DNA of 64,000 nt from Halomonas sp. (lineage in GTDB: Bacteria; Pseudomonadota; Gammaproteobacteria; Pseudomonadales; Halomonadaceae): contig JAGYKP010000087.1 in NCBI GenBank assembly GCA_018401555.1, forward strand, positions 124,001 to 188,000, given 5' to 3'. Shown here piece after piece: positions 8,832-19,696 of the stretch; the stretch's first letter is position 1, and the number at the start of each line of letters is the position of its first letter. The notes under the pieces were generated by a model that worked only from the letters and a program-made list of their open reading frames with translations, had not been told where the DNA came from and did no database searches. The translations under genes and the position numbers were made by a program.

Positions 8832-11563
8832 ATGATGACCCTTCCCATGCCGACCCCGTCGGCCGATGCGCTTTCCCTTGTCGATCCCTTCGGCTTCGGG
8901 CGCGCCGCAGGGCGCTACTGGCTCGATGCCATGGAGCGCAGCGTGCTCTACCTGGACGTGATGCGCATTCGCGGCAACCAGTACCTGGAGCATATCGAGC
9001 AGACCAAGCCCAGCGTGCTGGGTTTCGATGTTGAAGTGCTGATGGACGGTCGCGACCTGCCGCGCCCGGTCAATTATGAGCTGCTGCGTGTCGTGCCTCC
9101 CGCCGGACAGCCCACCGACCTGCAGATGCGCCCCTTCGTGGTGGTCGATCCGCGGGCCGGCCATGGCCCCGGCATCGGCGGCTTCAAGCCCGACAGCGAG
9201 ATCGGTGTGGCACTGCGCGCCGGGCACCCCTGCTACTTCATCGGCTTTCTGCCCTATCCGGTACCCGGTCAGCAGGTCGAGGACGTGGTGGAGGCCGAGG
9301 TGGCCTTCCTGCGCCATATCAACGAGCGCCATACCGAGCTCTCCGAGAAGCCCATGGTGGTGGGCAACTGCCAGGCAGGCTGGCAGGTGATGATGGCCGC
9401 CTCCCTGGAGCCTGAGCTGTTCGGTCCGATCCTGATCGCCGGGGCGCCGCTCTCCTACTGGGCGGGCGAGCGCGGCAAGGCGCCCATGCGCTACACCGGC
9501 GGGATGACCGGCGGCAGCTGGATGACCTCGCTGTTCAGCGACCTGGGTGACGGGACCTTCGACGGTGCCTGGCTGGTGCAGAACTTCGAGAACCTCAACC
9601 CGGCCAATACCTTCTGGACCAAGCAGTATCGCCTCTACTCCCAGGTGGATACCGAGGCGGAGCGCTACCTCGAGTTCGAACGCTGGTGGGGTGGCCATGT
9701 GGTTCTGGCTGGTGACGAGATCCAGTACATCGTCGACAACCTGTTCGTCGGCAACCGGCTCTCCACCGCCCAGCTGGTGACCTCCGATGGGCGGCGCATC
9801 GACCTGCGCAACGTGCGCTCGCCGGTAGTGGTGTTCTGCTCTCATGGCGACGACATCACCCCGCCGCCCCAGGCGCTGGGGTGGGTGCGCGACCTCTACG
9901 AAGGCAGTGACGACATCGTCGCCAACGAGCAGACCATCGTCTATTGCGTCCACGACACCACGGGCCACCTGGGCATCTTTGTCTCGGGCAGCGTGTCGCG
10001 CAAGGAACACACCGAGTTCACCGCCAACATGGACTATATCGATGTGCTGCCGCCCGGCCTCTACGAGACCACGATCTCGGAGGCCGAGGAGCATGACGAC
10101 AGTGAGCTGATCGAGCGCGATTACCTGCTGGAGTTCACCCCGCGCAGCGTCGACGAACTCGACGAGGTGGTGCAGCACAGTCCCGAGGATGACACCCGCT
10201 TTGCCACAGTGGCACGTCTCTCCGAGATCAACCTGGGGCTCTATCGCCTCTTTGTGCAGCCCTGGGTGCGCTCCCTGGCCACCCCCGAGTCGGCCCACTG
10301 GATGCGCCGCATGCACCCCAATCGCCTCGGTTATCGGTTGCTCTCGGATCGCAACCCGCTGATGGCCTCGATCCCGGTGCTGGCCGAGCGTATCCGCGCC
10401 GATCGCCACCCCCTGGGTGAGGACAACCTCTTCCGGGTGCTGGAGTCGATCGCCTCGGATCAGATCACCCGCAGCTTCAACGCCTGGCGCGACCTGCGTG
10501 ACGGCAGCGTCGAGCGGCTGTTCCTGGATACCTATGGCCAGCCGCTGCTGCAGTCCCTGGTGGGACTGGGTGGCGATGCCCATGTCCATCGTCGCCGTCC
10601 CGGTGCCGAACCCGAGCATCGCCGCTTTATCGAGCGCCGCCGGGCGGAGCTGGGCGAGCGGGTCGCCGAGGGGGGCAGCCATGAGGCGGTCGTCCGCGCG
10701 CTGATCTTCGTGCTCGGCGGGGCTCCCCTCCACCGACGAGCGCAACTTCAAGCGCCTGCGCGCCTCGCATGCCGAGCTAGAGCCCCAGCTCTCGCTGGCC
10801 GACTTCAAGCGCTTGATGCGCGAGCAGTTCTTTATCCTCAAGCTGGATCGCGAGGCGGCCGTGGAAGCCCTGCCGGCACTGCTCAAGGGGCAGAGTGCCG
10901 AGCAGATTGGCGCTCACCTCGAGCATATCGAGCATGTGCTGGCGGCCAGTGGCGAGCTCTCCGATAACTCCGCCGAGCGCCTGACGCGGGTGCGTGACCT
11001 CTTCGAGCAGGCCATCGACCAGGCACCGCTCATCGAGGCCCAGGCTCGTGCCGAGGCCGAGGAGTGGGTCGGCAGCCAGGCGGAGGCGCAGCGCCTGGCC
11101 TACAGCGAGCTGGAGGGGCTGATGGAGACCTCCGTCGCGTCCGCCACCGGAGCACAGGGCGAGAGCGAGAACGCCAACAAGGCCGAGTCCGTGAAAGCCG
11201 AGTCCGCGAAAGTCGAGCAGGCCGCGCCCGAGCAGGCCGCGCCCGAGGCTGAGCAAGCCCTGGCACGAGCCAAGCCCCAGAGCGAGGCAAGCTCAGAGGC
11301 GAGCAAGCCCCGAAGAGCGAAGCCCCGAAGAGCGAGCGCCGCGAAGGGCGAGCAAGCCCCGAAGAGCGGCAGCGCGAAGAGCGACGCCCGAAGAGCGAGC
11401 AAGCCCCGAAGAGCAAGCAAGCCTCCGAGGCCGAGCCGGCGAATGGCAGGGCAGCCAAGGCTGAGCCCGGAGCCGAGCGCTGCCGGCAGCCAAGGCCACG
11501 CCAGCACGGGCGTCGCGGCACCGCTACCGCCGCAAACCGCGGGGCGGCAACAACTCGCGCTGA
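8832..11563 (+). CDS. DUF3141 family protein (PHA-synthase-like alpha/beta hydrolase), frame broken
   Basis: Large DUF3141 protein, often annotated as poly(3-hydroxyalkanoate) synthetase-like; its substrate is not established. The alpha/beta-hydrolase part has the nucleophile elbow VVGNCQAGWQ (Cys as in PhaC), an acid region SHGDDITPPPQAL and the His region VHDTTGHLGIF. The frame changes near 10728 and continues to FKRLMREQFFILKLDREAA. A Lys/Ala/Glu-rich low-complexity tail follows (VEQAAPEQAAPEAEQ, then KPRRA-type repeats). I set the end at the TGA at 11561-11563, in a shifted frame (RYRRKPRGGNNSR), because the other open frame runs through a terminator hairpin. Confidence 0.82.
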
Positions 11564-11583
11564 TCGCTTACCCAGCGCTATCC

Positions 11584-11615
11584 GGCGCCCCCGTCGCCCG
11601 TGCGGCGGGGGCGCC
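11584..11615 (+). terminator. Strong GC hairpin after DUF3141 gene
   Basis: Perfect 10-bp stem GGCGCCCCCG / CGGGGGCGCC with a 12-nt loop, followed by TTCGT. It separates the DUF3141 gene from topA; the 197 bp between hairpin and topA hold no gene that I can recognise. Confidence 0.75.
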
Positions 11616-11812
11616 TTCGTGAGATGGGCGCTTGCCCAGGCTGGATACGCGGTCTAGGAGTCAGTAGGCCAAAGCCAGATCTGGTGCGCGCACTGGCGTG
11701 ACGCCTTGCGCTAGGGTAGGGGTAAGCGCGAGCTGCCACCCGCCCGAGCAGGGCGGCAGGAATTCGCCAGGCACGGCACCGGGCTCGTGTCACCGACACT
11801 TAGTGGAGCACT

Positions 11813-14457
11813 ATGGGCAAGTCACTGGTCATCGTCGAGTCGCCGGCCAAGGCGAAGACGATCAACAAGTATCTCGGCAGCGACTTCATCGTGAAGTCCA
11901 GCGTGGAATCATATCCAGCAGACCCATGCCGACCAGCGGCTTCCGGTGCAGCGCAGCCTCCGATCCCAAGGAGCGTGCCCGGCAGGCCGCGGCGACGCGC
12001 AAGATGTCGCCGGAAGAGAAGGCCGAGCATCGCCGGCAGAAGGCCCAGGATCAGCTGATCCGCCGCATGGGCATCGACCCCGAGCACGGCTGGAAGGCCA
12101 ACTACGAGATCCTGCCCGGCAAGGAGAAGGTCGTTGCCGAGCTCAAGAAGCTCGCCGAGAAGGCCGATGCCATCTATCTCGCCACCGACCTTGACCGCGA
12201 GGGGGAGGCCATCGCCTGGCACCTGCGCGAAGACCATCGGCGGCGACGACGGCCCGCTACAAGCGCGTGGTGTTCAACGAGATCACCAAGAATGCCATCC
12301 AGGAGGCCTTCCAGGACCCCGGCAGCCTCAATATCCCGCGCGTCGAGGCCCAGCAGGCGCGGCGCTTCCTCGACCGGGTGGTGGGCTTCATGCTCTCGCC
12401 GCTGCTGTGGGCCAAGGTTGCCCGCGGGCTCTCGGCAGGGCGCGTACAGTCGGTGGCGATGCGCCTGATCGTCGAGCGCGAGCGCGAGATACGCGCCTTC
12501 GTCCCCGAGGAGTTCTGGGACGTCCACGCCGACCTGGTCGCCGACAGCGGCGAGCCGGTGCGCTTCGAACTGGTGCGCCAGGACGGCAAGGCCTTCCGGC
12601 CCACCTCCGAGGCCGAGACCCTGGAGCGCATCGCCGCGCTACGCAAGGCGAGCCTGGCGATCACCGCGCGGGAAGACAAGCCGACCCGCTCCAAGCCCAA
12701 TGCCCCCTTCATCACCTCGACCCTGCAGCAGGCCGCCAGCGGCCGGCTGGGCTTCTCGGTGAAGAAGACCATGACCCTGGCCCAGCGCCTCTACGAGGCC
12801 GGCTATATCACCTACATGCGTACTGACTCCACCAACCTTTCGAAGGATGCCGTGGAGAGCGTGCGTGACTTCATCGGTGAGGAGTTCGGTCCGCGCTATC
12901 TGCCCGAATCGCCCCTGCGCTACTCCAGCAAGGAGGGTGCCCAGGAGGCCCACGAGGCGATCCGGCCCTCCGAGGTGGGGCGGCGTGCCACCGACCTGGC
13001 GGGCATGGAGCGCGACGCCGAGCGCCTATATGAGCTGATCTGGCGTCAGTTCGTGGCCTGCCAGATGACCCCGGCCGAGTATCTCTCCACCGTCCTGACC
13101 GTCGAGGCCGATGGCTATGAGCTGCGTGCCAAGGGGCGGGTGCTCAAGTTCGACGGCTATACCCGGGTGATGAAGCCCATGGGCCGCAAGGACGAGGACC
13201 AGTCGCTGCCGGACCTCGCCGAGGGCACCGCCATGGCGCTGGAGGCACTGGATCCCCGGCAGCACTTCACCAAGCCGCCGGCGCGCTATACCGAGGCGAG
13301 CCTGGTCAAGGAGCTGGAGAAGCGCGGCATCGGCCGCCCCTCCACCTACGCCTCGATCATCTCCACCATCCAGGATCGCGGCTACGTCAAGCTGGAGAAT
13401 CGGCGCTTCTACGCCGAAAAGCTCGGCGATATCGTCACCGAGCGCCTCAAGGAGTCCTTCCCCGACCTGATGGACTACTCCTTCACGGCGCGCATGGAGG
13501 ATGGACTCGACGAGGTGGCCGACGGCGAGCGCAACTGGCGCGCGCTGCTCGATGCCTTCTATGCCGAATTCAGCAAGGAGCTTGACGCGGCCCAGGAGCG
13601 AGGAGGGCATGCGCCCCAACCAGCCGGTGCCCACCGACATCGACTGCCCCTCCTGCGGGCGCAAGATGCAGATCCGTACCGCCTCCACCGGGGTCTTCCT
13701 GGGCTGCTCCGGCTACAACCTGCCGCCCAAGGAGCGCTGCAAGACCACCATCGACCTGCTGCCCGGCGAGGAGGCGGTGGCCGCCGACGCCGACGAGGAG
13801 GCCGAGACCGATGCGCTGCTGCGCAGCAAGCACCGCTGCCCGAAATGTGGCACCGCCATGGACAGCTACCTGATCGACGAGACGCGCAAGCTGCACATCT
13901 GCGGCAACAGCCCGGACTGCGATGGCTACGAGGTGGAACACGGCAAGTTCCGCATCAAGGGCTATGACGGTCCCACCATCGAGTGCGACAAGTGCGGCAG
14001 CGAGATGCAGCTCAAGAGCGGGCGCTTCGGCAAGTACTTCGGCTGCACCAACAGCGAGTGCAAGAACACCCGCAAGCTGCTGCGCAGTGGTGAGGTGGCG
14101 CCACCCAAGATGGATCCCATCGACATGCCGGAGCTGGCCTGCCAGAAGGTCGACGACCACTACGTGCTGCGTGACGGTGCCAGCGGCCTGTTCCTGGCGG
14201 CCAGCAAGTTCCCCAAGAACCGCGAGACCCGCCCGCCGCTGGTCAAGGAGCTCAAGGCCCATGCCGAGGAGCTGCCCGACAAGTATCGCTACCTGCTCGA
14301 CGCGCCCAGCGAGGACCCGGACGGGCGCCCCGCGCAGATCCGCTTCTCGCGCAAGGCCAAGGAGCAGTTCGTGATGAGCGACGAGAACGGCAAGGCCACC
14401 GGCTGGAAGGCCACCTATGATGGTAAGAGGTGGCAGGTGGAGGACAAGCGCAAGTGA
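11813..14457 (+). CDS. topA: DNA topoisomerase I (three frame breaks)
   Basis: Type IA topoisomerase that relaxes negative supercoils. It begins [20 protein letters not shown] (TOPRIM). After an indel-rich spot near 11910-11945 the frame continues ([36 protein letters not shown]), shifts again near 12230, then runs through the cleavage domain with the active Tyr in [15 protein letters not shown] third shift near 13600 leads to three C-terminal zinc ribbons ([24 protein letters not shown]). topA is usually essential and all domains are conserved, so the breaks are almost surely sequence errors. Confidence 0.93.
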
Positions 14458-14919
14458 CGCCACGCTCCCGCACCAACCAGCTGCTCTACCAGGCCGAGCT
14501 GCTGCTCGACATCTCACCGGGCGACGACGAGCACGCCGAGGCGCGGCGCATGGCGGCCGAGGAGGGCGCCCTGGCGCTCACCGAGCTGGCACTTGAGTCG
14601 CTGCTGCGCGGGGTCACCGAGCATGCGAGCCTGCCCGGCCATGACTGGCGTGAGCTGCTGGGCCCCGAAGGTGCCGGCATCGCCGAGCTGCAGCGCCTGC
14701 GTGAGCTGGCTGTCCGGGAGGGCAGCTGGCTGTACTGGCTGATCGCCAGGCTCGCGGCGCTGCACGGCGACGACGGCGCCGCCCGACGGCGAGGTGGGGC
14801 CGCCGCCGGCCTGATCGCCGTGGGCGGCGGTGCCGAAACTGAGCAGTGAGCTTGGCGACTGCCTGCGCCAGGCCAAGGCCGAGATTGCCGCCCTGCGCGA
14901 GACCAGTCAGGAGTGGTAG
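14454..14919 (+). CDS. DUF6586 family protein (frame shifts near the end)
   Basis: Small helical cytoplasmic protein of unknown function found downstream of topA in pseudomonads and halomonads. It starts at GTG 14454, overlapping the topA stop (GTGA). The body reads [16 protein letters not shown] ... [19 protein letters not shown]. The first frame stops at 14849, but another frame gives [19 protein letters not shown] and the typical C-terminal EW at 14919, so a shift near 14780-14830 is likely. Confidence 0.75.
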
Positions 14920-15398
14920 GCCACCTGCAGCGCCTTGCCATCTTCGTCGACGTCCAGAACGTCTACTACACCTCCCGCCAGGCCTTCGGCCGACATTTCG
15001 ACTACCACGCCTTCTGGGCGCGTTTCGCGTCCGGCCGCGAGGTCGTGGTGGCCAATGCCTACGCCGTGGATCGCGGCGACCCTCGCCAGCGCCACTTCCA
15101 GGACATCCTGCGTGGCATCGGCTTCAGCGTGAAGCTCAAGCCCTTCATCCAGCGTGCGGATGGCTCCGCCAAAGGCGACTGGGATGTCGGCATTACCCTG
15201 GACGCCATGGAGGCGGGGCCGCAGGTCGATCATGTGGTGCTGGTCTCCGGTGACGGTGACTTCGATCTGCTGGTGACCCGCTTGCGCGAGCGCTTCGGCG
15301 TCACGGTCACCGTCGTTGGGGTGGCGTCCCTTACCGCAGACTCCCTGGTTCGTGTGGCCAGCGACTTCGTACCCATTGAGGGTCCTCTGCTCCTCTAG
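14913..15398 (+). CDS. NYN (LabA/DUF88-like) domain protein
   Basis: PIN-like NYN-domain protein of 161 aa, a family of predicted Mg2+-dependent RNases. Acidic motifs expected at the active site are present: LAIFVDVQNVYYT at the start, KGDWDVGITLDAM, and VLVSGDGDFDLLV. It starts at GTG 14913, overlapping the end of the upstream gene. The substrate is unknown. Confidence 0.85.
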   Translation: MVGHLQRLAIFVDVQNVYYTSRQAFGRHFDYHAFWARFASGREVVVANAYAVDRGDPRQRHFQDILRGIGFSVKLKPFIQRADGSAKGDWDVGITLDAMEAGPQVDHVVLVSGDGDFDLLVTRLRERFGVTVTVVGVASLTADSLVRVASDFVPIEGPLLL

Positions 15399-15427
15399 TC
15401 TTTCGGCTCCGGCTGTATCGTCTTTGG

Positions 15428-15441
15428 TTGATGCACATCAA
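15428..15441 (+). promoter_or_regulatory. Perfect FNR/ANR box
   Basis: TTGAT-GCAC-ATCAA matches the FNR/ANR consensus TTGAT-N4-ATCAA exactly. Its centre is about 106 bp upstream of ATG 15541. TACGCT (15463-15468) would be a -10 giving a box near -41.5 (class II activator position); TATAAG (15474-15479) is an alternative. It suggests induction under low oxygen of the following two genes. Confidence 0.7.
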
Positions 15442-15540
15442 GCGCTAGGCTGCCAGCTTGTCTACGCTGAAGGTATAAGCGCGCCGCCGGACAGGCGACA
15501 TGATTGTCAGTCAGTGACATCAGAGAGAAGGGGATACGCC

Positions 15541-16005
15541 ATGCGGTTTCATCAGGTGAAGGAGCTGGTCGACTGGGCGGCCGGTTACCATCGGCGTCTC
15601 GCCGAACAGTATGCGGCGCTGGCCGGTGGCGAGGTGGGCGAGCGGGTGCAGATGGCCCTCGAGTATCTGGCCGAGCACGAGCGGAAGATGGAGCAGGATC
15701 TCACCGAGTATCGCCAGGACGGTAGCGATCACAGAGCCGTGCTCGAGGCGTGGTTCGATGACCCGGCCGACTTCCCTCACCCGCCGGTGCTCGAGCGCCT
15801 GCCCGAGTGCATCGACTGCAGCAATGTACAGACCGTGCTCTCCACGGCGTTGACGGCGCATCGCACCCTGCAGGACCTCTACGATCATCGTGCCGAGCAT
15901 GCCGCCGGCAGTGACGAGCGCGAATTCTTCGAGGCCCTCTCCCGCGGCCACGAGGGAGAGGTGCGGCGCATCGCCCGTGACATGCAACGACTCGAGGACT
16001 ACTGA
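15541..16005 (+). CDS. Helical CXXC protein, possibly ferritin/rubrerythrin-like
   Basis: I do not recognise a named family. The 154-aa protein (MRFHQVKELVDWAAGYHRRL) is almost wholly helical, rich in Glu and His, with spaced E/H pairs (EYLAEHERKMEQ, LTAHRTLQDLYDHRAEH, SRGHEGEVRR) like a four-helix diiron protein, plus a CXXC motif in PECIDCSN. No signal peptide. The ATG at 15541 was chosen for its helical start and the GAGAAGG ribosome site 8-9 nt upstream. It lies behind the FNR/ANR box and 10 nt before the next gene, suggesting a two-gene oxygen-controlled operon. Confidence 0.6.
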   Translation: MRFHQVKELVDWAAGYHRRLAEQYAALAGGEVGERVQMALEYLAEHERKMEQDLTEYRQDGSDHRAVLEAWFDDPADFPHPPVLERLPECIDCSNVQTVLSTALTAHRTLQDLYDHRAEHAAGSDEREFFEALSRGHEGEVRRIARDMQRLEDY

Positions 16006-16015
16006 GGAGATCGCC

Positions 16016-16468
16016 ATGAACGACCAGATTCTCTCCCCCAAGATGCTGGGCTTCTGGAGCGATGCGGACATTGCGCAGGCGACCGATGAGCCCGGGATCT
16101 ACTGCGTCTACCGTGCCGCCAATGATCCGGAAACCGGTGTCATGGAGGCTCAGGAACTGCTCTACGTCGGCGAGAGCGGCAGCGCCCATTACGGCATCCA
16201 GCATGATGAGTCTCGCCCGCGCTGGGAGGCGTGCGTGCAGCCGGACGAGGCGCTGTGGTACTCCATCGGCCCCTGCGGCAAGGCCAACCGTGAACGCCTC
16301 AAGGCGGCCATGATTCATGCCCACAAGCCTCGCCTCAACCAGGATAGCCCCTACCTGGAGCGCTTCCCCTTCGACCGCACCACCGTCCATCTCTACGGCA
16401 GGAAGGACAAGCTGCAGGCCATCTTCACCGTCGAGCGCCAGGGGAACGTGCACCCTGGCTGGCGATAG
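16016..16468 (+). CDS. GIY-YIG domain protein
   Basis: 150-aa protein with a GIY-YIG nuclease-type fold: GIYCVYRAA (GIY), LLYVGESGS (YIG-like YVG), a following Arg-rich helix (SRPRWEACV), and KPRLNQD (conserved Asn). It starts at ATG 16016, 10 nt after the previous stop and behind a GAGGAGA ribosome site. The role is unknown; lone GIY-YIG proteins are often predicted endonucleases. Co-transcription with the CXXC protein is likely. Confidence 0.7.
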   Translation: MNDQILSPKMLGFWSDADIAQATDEPGIYCVYRAANDPETGVMEAQELLYVGESGSAHYGIQHDESRPRWEACVQPDEALWYSIGPCGKANRERLKAAMIHAHKPRLNQDSPYLERFPFDRTTVHLYGRKDKLQAIFTVERQGNVHPGWR

Positions 16469-16500
16469 GCGGCCCCGGCGGATCATCCTGCCGGGGCCGC
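16469..16500 (+). terminator. GC-rich hairpin after GIY-YIG gene
   Basis: Perfect 11-bp stem GCGGCCCCGGC / GCCGGGGCCGC with a 10-nt loop, beginning at the first base after the TAG stop. There is no T run, so it may act with Rho or as a 3' stabiliser. Confidence 0.6.
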
Positions 16501-16640
16501 GGTGCTTCAGGCCAGGCCAGGGCGGCCGCCGTTATCCACAGCGTGGGGCCTGGAACCGCCTCGAGAGACTTCCTACGGTGTGAAGGGGACCCATAACCGG
16601 TACAATCTCGCCCCCTCCATGTACCGACCGGACCCTCTCC

Positions 16641-18237
16641 TTGATCTCCACCGCCAACATCACCATGCAGTTCGGGGCCAGGCCCCTGTTCGAGAACGTC
16701 TCCATCAAGTTCGGCAACGGTCACCGCTACGGCCTGATCGGTGCCAACGGCTGCGGCAAGTCCACCTTCATGAAGATCCTCGGCGGTGACCTGGAGCCCT
16801 CCTCGGGCCAGGTGATGGTCGAGTCCGGTGCCCGCCTCGGCAAGCTGCGCCAGGACCAGTTTGCCTTCGAGGAGGAGCGGGTCATCGACACCGTGATCAT
16901 GGGCAATGCCGAACTGTGGCAGGTGGCCGCCGAGCGTGAGCGCATCTACTCGCTGCCCGAGATGAGCGAGGCGGACGGCATGGCCGTGGCCGACCTCGAG
17001 GTGCGCTTCGCCGAGCTCGACGGCTACACCGCCGAGTCCCGGGCCGGCGAACTGCTGCTGGGGCTGGGTATCCCGCTGCACCAGCATACAGGCCCCATGA
17101 GCGAGATCGCCCCGGGCTGGAAGCTGCGCGTGCTGCTCGCCCAGGCGCTGTTCGCCGACCCCGACGTGCTGCTCCTCGACGAGCCCACCAACCACCTGGA
17201 TATCAACACCATCCGCTGGCTGGAGGGCATGCTCACGGCGCGCAACAGCACCATGATCATCATTTCCCACGACCGCCACTTCCTCAACAGTGTCTGCACC
17301 CACATGGCGGACCTGGACTATGGCGAGATCCGGCTCTTCCCGGGCAACTACGACGAGTACATGACCGCCGCCACCGCCGCCCGCGAACGCCAGCATGCCG
17401 ACAACGCCAAGAAGAAGGCGCAGATCGCCGACCTGCAGGCCTTCGTCAGCCGCTTCTCGGCCAACGCCTCCAAGGCCAAGCAGGCGACCTCCCGGGCGCG
17501 CCAGATCGAGAAGATCAAGCTCGAGGAGATCAAGCCCTCGAGCCGGGTCAGCCCGTTCATCCGCTTCGAGCAGGCCAGGAAGATCCATCGCAACGCGGTC
17601 AACGTCGAGGGGCTCAGCCAGGGCTTCGGCAGCGAGCCAGCGCTGTTCGAGGGGTTCGGCATGACCGTCGAGGCCGGCGAGCGTATCGCCATCATCGGCC
17701 CCAACGGCATCGGCAAGACCACCTTGCTGCGTACCCTGGCCGGTGAACTGGCGCCGCTTTCCGGCAGCGTGAAGTGGACCGACAGCGCCGATCTCGGCGT
17801 CTTCGCCCAGGACCACGCCGACGACTTCGCCAACGACGCTACCCTCTACGAGTGGATGGCCCAGTGGACCGATGGCGGCGAGCAGGAGGTGCGTGGCGCC
17901 CTGGGCAGGATGCTGTTCTCCAGCGACGATATCGGCAAGTCGGTCAGGGTGATCTCCGGCGGCGAGCAGGGCCGCATGCTGTTCGGCAAGCTGGCCCTGA
18001 CCCGCCCCAATGTGCTGCTGATGGACGAGCCCACCAACCACCTGGACATGGAGTCCATCGAGGCGCTCAACCTGGCCCTGGAGAACTACCCCGGGACCCT
18101 GATCTTCGTCAGTCACGACCGCGAGTTCGTCTCCTCGCTGGCGACCCGGATCCTCGACATGAGCGCAGAGGGGATCACCGACTTCAGCGGCGGCTATGAC
18201 GATTACCTGCGCAGCTGGGTCTGTGCCTGGCGACCCG
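16641..18237 (+). CDS. ybiT: ABC-F family ATPase, YbiT-like (end uncertain)
   Basis: Cytoplasmic ABC-F protein with two ATPase domains and no membrane segments; relatives bind ribosomes. It starts at TTG 16641 ([17 protein letters not shown]), the normal ABC-F N-terminus. Domain 1: [12 protein letters not shown] and [11 protein letters not shown]. The linker contains the charged ABC-F insertion ([13 protein letters not shown]). Domain 2: [19 protein letters not shown] and [11 protein letters not shown]. The family C-terminus GGYDDYLRS is at 18190-18216, but no stop follows and the frame runs on into the next gene. A stop was probably lost to an indel, so the end is approximate. Confidence 0.9.
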
Positions 18238-18353
18238 ATGCGGGCGCGGCGGCGCGGCGGCGTGGGGGCTGGTGCAGGTGGGGGACGGAAAGCGGCCTGA
18301 GCTGGAAGGTGTTGCTGCACCTGCCCGGGTGCCCGGACAACGACGGACGCCAC

Positions 18354-19614
18354 ATGCTCTGCCGGGCTGCGCACCGAGTATCCTCGCCGCGCTCTCGCTG
18401 CCCCCGCCTGCGGTCGCTGTTCGAGGACGCGCCCGTCCCGGGCGACGAGCAACTCGAGGCCCACGCCCTGCTGGATGATGCCCTGCGGGCCCGGGCCAGC
18501 GACATTCACCTCGACCCCCATCAGGAGACGCTGCGCATCCGCCTGCGCATCGATGGCCGGGTAGTGGAGGCGATGTCGGTCGATGCGGCCATCGGTGCGC
18601 GCCTGATCAACCAGTTCAAGGTGCTGGCGCGCCTCAACCCGGTGCCCTCCCTCGGCGCCATGGAGGGCAGCTTCAGCTGGCCACCCGATGAGGAGCGCGA
18701 GGAGACCTTCCTGCGTGTCACGGCGGTGACCACCGTCGGGGGCGAGAAGCTGGCCATCCGCTTCCTGGCGCCACCCGAGACCTTCCGCGATACCCTGTCC
18801 CTGGGGATAGGCGAGCAGGGGGCTCGCGGCATCCGGCGCTGGATGGACGCCACCGGCGGCAGCTGCTGCTGGTGGCGGGGCCCACCGGCGCAGGCAAGAC
18901 CACGACCCTCTATACCCTGCTCAATCAGCTGCGCCTCGAGGAGAGCCACGTGGTGACCCTGGAGGACCCGGTAGAGTACGAGATTCCGGGGATCAACCAG
19001 GTTCAGGTGAATTCCGAGAGCGGCCTGGATTTCGCCACCGGTACGCGATCCCTGCTGCGCCTGGATCCCGACTATGTGCTGATCGGCGAGATCCGTGATC
19101 CCGATTCCGCCCAGGCGGCGCTCAACGTGGCCGGCAGCGGCCGCTCGCTGATGGGGACCCTGCACAGTCGTGATGCGGTCGGCGTGGTGTCCACGCTGCG
19201 TCACCTGGGGCTGGGAGATGCCGAGATCAGTGGTACTCTCCCGGCCTGGTGGTCGCCCAGCGCCTGGTGCGCCGTCTCTGCCCGCACTGCCGCGAGCGTC
19301 GCCCGCTGCCGGAGCGCGAGGCGCAGTGGCTGGCCGCCATGGGCGTCGCGGTGCCCGATGACTCCTGGCAGGCGGTGGGCTGTGAACGCTGCGATGGGCT
19401 GGGCTACCGTGGGCGTACCGGGGTCTTCGAGGTGTGGCAGCCCAGCGCGGATGATCATGGCCTGATCCTGCGCCAGGCCGACGAGACGCGGCTGCGTAGC
19501 GCCCTGGTGGAGCGTGGCGAGGTGCTGATGCTGCAGGATGGTCTCGACAAGGCCGAGGAGGGCATCACGTCGCTGCGCGAGGTGCTGCGCATGGGGGCGA
19601 TACTGCCGGCCTGA
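18354..19614 (+). CDS. GspE/PilB-type secretion ATPase (frame broken twice)
   Basis: Hexameric ATPase of the type II secretion / type IV pilus family, here without other pilus or Gsp genes nearby. After ATG 18354 come [13 protein letters not shown] and [15 protein letters not shown], the N2 domain. A shift near 18865 leads to Walker [35 protein letters not shown] and Walker [10 protein letters not shown] second shift near 19235 leads to the C-terminal zinc element (LCPHCRER ... [12 protein letters not shown]). The start is uncertain: an upstream frame also looks coding. Roughly 420 aa, short for GspE, as in lone paralogues. Confidence 0.82.
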
Positions 19615-19696
19615 CAGATGGCCCAGAAATACGCTATAAACCACCAGGCCGCGTTTCGCGACGCGCTTGATATCAGTACATAAGAGTTTCTATACG

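Noticed and set aside
16425-18521. Long open frame on the minus strand opposite the ABC-F gene
   Set aside because: High GC gives long antisense frames; the product is a low-complexity His/Gly/Leu-rich string with no domain, while the plus strand encodes clear ABC motifs. Similar antisense frames opposite DUF3141 (8796-10886) and mfd (22142-23716) were dropped for the same reason.
16641-18956. A fusion of an ABC-F ATPase with a GspE-type ATPase in one frame
   Set aside because: The joining stretch (18220-18400) is not conserved, and the GspE part itself changes frame later, so the fusion is best explained by a lost stop from an indel.
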